Shown: in pieces, positions 60,913 to 64,000 of the stretch
How positions within the stretch are numbered: the stretch's first letter is position 1
How the letters are laid out: each line of letters starts with the position of its first letter
Notes under the pieces: generated by a model
The model's input: the letters and a program-made list of their open reading frames with translations, nothing else
Told to the model about the DNA's origin: nothing
Databases searched by the model: none
Assembly: GCF_033949425.1 (NCBI RefSeq)
Contig: NZ_JAXAVX010000004.1
Location: 62,001 to 126,000 of the forward strand
Origin: Patulibacter brassicae
GTDB taxonomy: Bacteria > Actinomycetota > Thermoleophilia > Solirubrobacterales > Solirubrobacteraceae
Length of the DNA stretch: 64,000 nt
Direction: 5' to 3'
Position numbers and translations under genes: made by a program

Positions 60913-62571
60913 TCAGCGCGTGAGCTTCTTGTAGCTCAGCCGGTGCGGGCGGTCGGCCTCGTCGCCGAGCAGCTCGCGGCGGTAGGCCTCGTAGGCCTGC
61001 AGGTTGCCCTCGAACCAGGTGGCCGTCGAGTTGCCCTCGAAGGCGAGGATGTGGGTGGCGATCCGGTCCAGGAACCAGCGATCGTGGGAGATGACCACCG
61101 CGCAGCCCGGGAAGCCGAGCAGGCCCTCCTCCAGCGCCTGGAGCGTGTCGGTGTCGAGGTCGTTCGTCGGCTCGTCCAGCAGCAGGACGTTGCCGCCGCG
61201 ACGCAGGAGCTTCGCGAGGTGGACGCGGTTGCGCTCGCCGCCGGAGAGCGAGCCGACCTTCTTCTGCTGGTCGCCCTTCTTGAAGTTGAACGACGCGACG
61301 TACTGGCGCGAGTTCATCTCGCGGTCCCCGACCTTCACGTAGTCGAGGCCCTCCGAGATCTCCTGCCAGACGTTCTTCTCGGGGTCCAGCGAGTCGCGCG
61401 ACTGGTCGACGTACGAGAGGTCGACCGTCTCGCCGAGCTTGATCTCGCCGGCGTCGGGCTGCTCGATCCCGGTGAGGAGCTTGAAGAGCGTCGTCTTGCC
61501 CGCGCCGTTCGGGCCGATCACGCCGACCATGCCGCCGGGCGGCAGCGTGAAGGAGAGGTCCTCGAAGAGGAGCTTGTCGCCGAACGCCTTCGTCAGGCCC
61601 TTCGCCTCGATCACCGTGTCGCCGAGGCGCGGCCCGGGCGGGATCGTGATCCGGGTCTCGTCGAGGCGCTGGGCGGCCTGCTGCTCCATCAGCGCCTCGA
61701 GGTTGTTCAGGCGCGCCTTCTGCTTCGTCTGCCGGCCCTTCGGGTTCTTCCGGGCCCACTCGAGCTCCTCGTTGATCCGCCGCTGGCGGGCCACGTCGGT
61801 GCGCTTCTCCTGCGCCATCCGCTTGGCCTTCGCCTCGAGCCACGCGGAGTAGTTGCCCTCGAACGGGTAGCCCCGGCCGCGGTCGAGCTCGAGGATCCAG
61901 CCGGCGACGTTGTCGAGGAAGTACCGATCGTGGGTCACCGCCACGACGCAGCCCGGGTAGGACTCCAGATGGCGCTCCAGCCAGTGGACCGACTCGGCGT
62001 CGAGGTGGTTCGTCGGCTCGTCGAGCAGCAGCAGGTCGGGGGCCGAGAGCAGCAGACGCGCGAGCGCGACGCGGCGCTTCTCGCCGCCGGAGAGGTCGGT
62101 GACGTTCCAGTCGCCGGGCGGGCAGCGCAGCGCGTCCATCGCGTACTCGACCTTGTTGTCGAGGTCCCACGCGTCGGCGGCGTCGATCTCCGTCTGCAGC
62201 CGCGCGAACTCCTCGGCGGTCTCGTCGCTGTAGTTCACCGCCAGCTCGTTGAAGCGGTCGACGAGCGCCTTGAGCTCCGAGAGCCCCTCGAGGACGTTCT
62301 CGTGGACGGTCTTCGTCTCGTCGAGCTGCGGCTCCTGCTGGAGGATGCCGACCGTCGCGCCGGTTCCGAGCGTCGCCTCGCCGTCGAAGTCCTTGTCCTG
62401 GCCGGACATGATCCGCAGGAGGCTCGACTTGCCGGCGCCGTTGTAGCCGAGGACGCCGATCTTGGCGCCGGGCAGGAACGACAGCGACAGCTCCTTGAAG
62501 ACCGTCTTGTCCGGCGGGTGCACCTTCGTGACCTGGTGCATGGTGAAGACGTACTGCCCGGTGAAGGTCAC
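60913..62571 (-). CDS. ettA: Energy-dependent translational throttle protein EttA (ABC-F ATPase)
   Basis: A 552-residue ABC-F protein, close to the usual 555. Two ATPase domains are joined by a charged linker: Walker A GYNGAGKSS and GPNGAGKTT, signatures LSGGEKRR and LSGGERNR, Walker B LLLLDEPTNHLDAES and LLLDEPTNDLDTD. The ribosome-binding arm of EttA type (LDRGRGYPFEGNYSAWLEAK) and the P-site linker (RKNPKGRQTKQKARLNNLEA) distinguish it from Uup and drug-resistance ABC-F. It binds the E-site and gates the first peptide bond according to ATP. The GTG start is preceded by GGAGAG and also by TACCTT 6 nt away. Confidence 0.96.
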   Translation of the reverse strand: MTFTGQYVFTMHQVTKVHPPDKTVFKELSLSFLPGAKIGVLGYNGAGKSSLLRIMSGQDKDFDGEATLGTGATVGILQQEPQLDETKTVHENVLEGLSELKALVDRFNELAVNYSDETAEEFARLQTEIDAADAWDLDNKVEYAMDALRCPPGDWNVTDLSGGEKRRVALARLLLSAPDLLLLDEPTNHLDAESVHWLERHLESYPGCVVAVTHDRYFLDNVAGWILELDRGRGYPFEGNYSAWLEAKAKRMAQEKRTDVARQRRINEELEWARKNPKGRQTKQKARLNNLEALMEQQAAQRLDETRITIPPGPRLGDTVIEAKGLTKAFGDKLLFEDLSFTLPPGGMVGVIGPNGAGKTTLFKLLTGIEQPDAGEIKLGETVDLSYVDQSRDSLDPEKNVWQEISEGLDYVKVGDREMNSRQYVASFNFKKGDQQKKVGSLSGGERNRVHLAKLLRRGGNVLLLDEPTNDLDTDTLQALEEGLLGFPGCAVVISHDRWFLDRIATHILAFEGNSTATWFEGNLQAYEAYRRELLGDEADRPHRLSYKKLTR

Positions 62572-62577
62572 CTCTCC

Positions 62578-62583
62578 AAGGTA
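62578..62583 (-). promoter_or_regulatory. -10-like box TACCTT
   Basis: Lies 6 nt before the GTG of ettA and overlaps its GGAGAG ribosome site region. Confidence 0.3.
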
Positions 62584-62752
62584 TCGACAACGACGCCCGG
62601 CGCTCGGCGCGATCGTCCGGCGGGGCGGGCGATCGCGCCGCGGGTCGAGCCCGGCGGGGCGGTGCTACCGTCGAGGACGGGCGCCCGACGGGACGCCTCC
62701 GGACGAGAGGGCGCGCCGTACCCGGAACGACGACGGCGCGAGGGAGGCACCG

Positions 62753-63076
62753 ATGTCCTGGGTCATGCTCTTCGCCGCCGGTCTGCTCGAGGTCGTCTGG
62801 GCGATCGCGATGAAGCGCAGCGACGGCTTCAGCCGGCTGCCGGAGACGGTCGTCTTCGTCGTCGCCGCGGTGGCGAGCGTCGTCCTGCTCTCGCGCGCGC
62901 TGCGCGACCTGCCGGTCGGCACCGGCTACGCGGTCTGGACCGGCATCGGCGCGGTCGGCGCGGCGATCGTCGGGATCGCCTGGCTCGACGAGAGCGCCGC
63001 CCCGCTGCGCGTGGTGAGCCTCGCGCTCGTGGCCTGCGGCATCGTGGGCCTCGCGCTCAGCTCGCAGTCCGGCTAG
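62753..63076 (+). CDS. Small multidrug resistance (SMR) exporter, SugE/Gdx-like
   Basis: A 107-residue SMR transporter with four helices (residues 3-20, 29-47, 58-78 and 84-103). FAAGLLEVVWAIAMKRSDGF contains the essential membrane Glu, and PVGTGYAVWTGIGAVGAAIV is the Gdx/SugE-type signature that separates guanidinium exporters from EmrE-type multidrug exporters. A GGGAGG site lies before the ATG. Its stop overlaps the convergent SDR gene by 4 bp. I looked for a guanidine riboswitch in the 180 bp upstream and saw no clear one. The single-gene form suggests a homodimer. Confidence 0.88.
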   Translation: MSWVMLFAAGLLEVVWAIAMKRSDGFSRLPETVVFVVAAVASVVLLSRALRDLPVGTGYAVWTGIGAVGAAIVGIAWLDESAAPLRVVSLALVACGIVGLALSSQSG

Positions 63077-63921
63077 ACCCGGGCGCGGCCGAAGACCGCG
63101 TTGAAGCGCCGGCTCGCCAGGCGCATGACGAGCGCGTAGCCCCACGGGAAGAGCCGCTGGCCGAGGAAGCCGAGCTGGATGTCGCGGGAGGTGTAGACCA
63201 TGAACCGGTTGCGCTCGACCCCGCGGACGATCGCGGCCGCGGCCTTCTCGGGGCTCACGGCGTGGTGCACGAACCGGCCGACCTCGCGGCGCACCCGGGG
63301 GTCGTCGCGGTCGACGCCGACGATGTTCACCGTCTCGACGAGCCCGGTCGCCACCGCGCCGGGGCAGACGAGGCTCACGTGGATGCCGTGCTGGCGCAGG
63401 TCGAACCGCAGGACCTCGGACACGCCCCGCAGGCCGAACTTGCTCGCGCTGTAGGCCGCGTGCCACGGGAGGCCGAAGAGGCCGGCGGCGGAGGAGACGT
63501 TCACGAGGTGGCCGCCGCGTCCGGCGCGGATCATCGCCGGCACGAACGCCTCGATGACGCTGATCGGGCCGAGCAGGTTGACGTCGAGCATCGCCTTCCA
63601 GTGCTCGTGCTCCAGCGTCTCCACGGTGCCCCACGTCGAGATCCCGGCGATGTTCATCACCACGTGGACGGCGCCGTGCGTCGCGTGCACCCGCTCGGCG
63701 AACGCCATCACGGCGTCGTGGTCGGTGATGTCGAACGCCTCGTGGGCCACGACGTGGCCGCCCGCCTGGGTGACCTGCGCGACCGTCTCCTCGAGTGCGT
63801 CGGCGGAGCGGTCGGTGAGCACGAGCGCCCCGCCCCGCCGGGCGACCGTCAGGGCCGCGGCCCGACCGATCCCGCTCGCCGCCCCCGTGATGAGGCTCGT
63901 GCGCCCCGCGAACGTCGTCAT
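63073..63921 (-). CDS. Short-chain dehydrogenase/reductase
   Basis: A 282-residue classical SDR with intact active site. SLITGAASGIGRAAALTVAR is the cofactor motif, MNIAG the NNAG variant, NVSSAAGLFGLPWHAAYSAS continuing into KFGL gives Ser, Tyr and Lys. The C-terminal 70 residues (HAVSPEKAAAAIVRGVERNR, RDIQLGFLGQRL) resemble lipid- or steroid-acting SDRs of actinobacteria. The ATG has TAGCGT 7 nt upstream, embedded in a palindrome, and a second larger inverted repeat lies further upstream, so repression by a TetR-type protein is likely. Confidence 0.92.
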   Translation of the reverse strand: MTTFAGRTSLITGAASGIGRAAALTVARRGGALVLTDRSADALEETVAQVTQAGGHVVAHEAFDITDHDAVMAFAERVHATHGAVHVVMNIAGISTWGTVETLEHEHWKAMLDVNLLGPISVIEAFVPAMIRAGRGGHLVNVSSAAGLFGLPWHAAYSASKFGLRGVSEVLRFDLRQHGIHVSLVCPGAVATGLVETVNIVGVDRDDPRVRREVGRFVHHAVSPEKAAAAIVRGVERNRFMVYTSRDIQLGFLGQRLFPWGYALVMRLASRRFNAVFGRARV

Positions 63922-63926
63922 GGCGC

Positions 63927-63942
63927 GAACGCTAGCGCGTTC
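63927..63942. promoter_or_regulatory. Palindrome GAACGC-TAGC-GCGTTC over the SDR -10 box
   Basis: Six-base arms flank the TAGC core; the -10 box TAGCGT (minus strand, 63929-63934) is part of it. It shares the GAACG/CGTTC half-sites with the next palindrome. Confidence 0.55.
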
Positions 63943-63947
63943 CCCCG

Positions 63948-63973
63948 ATCGGTGAACGGGATCGTTCGCCGAT
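63948..63973. promoter_or_regulatory. Candidate TetR-type operator
   Basis: ATCGGTGAACG and CGTTCGCCGAT are an 11-bp inverted repeat with one mismatch and spacer GGAT, lying upstream of the SDR promoter. The GAACG/CGTTC core is typical of TetR-type operators. Confidence 0.6.
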
Positions 63974-64000
63974 CACGCGGCCGGCGCCCGCCCCGCCGTC

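Noticed and set aside
62572..62752. Mini-ykkC (guanidine-II) riboswitch before the SMR gene
   Set aside because: ACGA/ACGG strings are present, but not as two tetraloops on closed stems, so the class definition is not met.

Overview
This is one contiguous piece of a very GC-rich (by eye about 75% G+C) bacterial chromosome, probably an actinobacterium and most plausibly of the class Thermoleophilia (Solirubrobacter, Conexibacter or Patulibacter-like). That placement is an inference. It rests on base composition, heavy GTG start use, an actinobacterial-type aconitase with the acidic insert, many secreted and lipid-metabolism genes, and a MurL/MurD2 pair in place of ordinary D-glutamate attachment. 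No species can be named from the sequence. About 56 protein genes and two tRNAs are supported; there is no rRNA and no CRISPR array.

Layout. 1-600: the C-terminus of a tyrosine recombinase stops 9 bp from the 3' end of tRNA-Val(UAC), the usual edge of an integrated element that would lie to the left. 696-6726: a small hypothetical gene, a 31-bp tandem repeat, a Pro/Ala-rich protein with a 12-residue repeat, a GT2 glycosyltransferase, tRNA-Asp(GUC) followed by three tandem copies of its own tail plus terminator, and a membrane-anchored unknown. 6798-17862: a catabolic/lipid block with acyl-CoA dehydrogenase, acyl-CoA ligase, cytochrome P450, an unusual aldehyde dehydrogenase-PucR chimera, a saccharopine-dehydrogenase-like enzyme, a normal PucR regulator, a TetR regulator and an FAD oxidoreductase. 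18011-30374: membrane and secreted proteins (a GH114-like protein, a phospholipase A2), a LysR/MFS divergent pair, and small enzymes. 30584-34869: an acyltransferase, an SRPBCC-acyl-CoA-ligase fusion that lacks the C-terminal ligase lobe, a bicupin and an RpiB-like isomerase. 34965-39702: murL, a YcaQ-like glycosylase and murD2. 39872-44281: an NlpC/P60-type protein, a CopD-like protein and a DsbA-VKOR-DsbA oxidative folding operon. 44441-45096: a vapBC toxin-antitoxin with its operator. 45224-53224: aconitase, secreted proteins, an ArsC-like protein, a second NlpC/P60 protein, Tag glycosylase, an M20 peptidase and an acetoacetate-decarboxylase-like protein. 53664-57806: a degenerate SDR followed by an M42-HAD-M20 run with ATGA overlaps. 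57826-63921: two tandem mono-cysteine DsbA-like proteins, SRPBCC, DUF1707, EttA, an SMR exporter and an SDR.

Two features run through the whole window. More than twenty start codons are preceded, usually by 5-9 nt, by a TAnnnT hexamer with no Shine-Dalgarno sequence, which suggests widespread leaderless transcription; other genes have clear GGAGG-type sites. Several intergenic regions carry tandem repeats of 14, 31, 37 and about 106 bp. The most unusual single gene is the aldehyde dehydrogenase-PucR chimera at 10982-12757.
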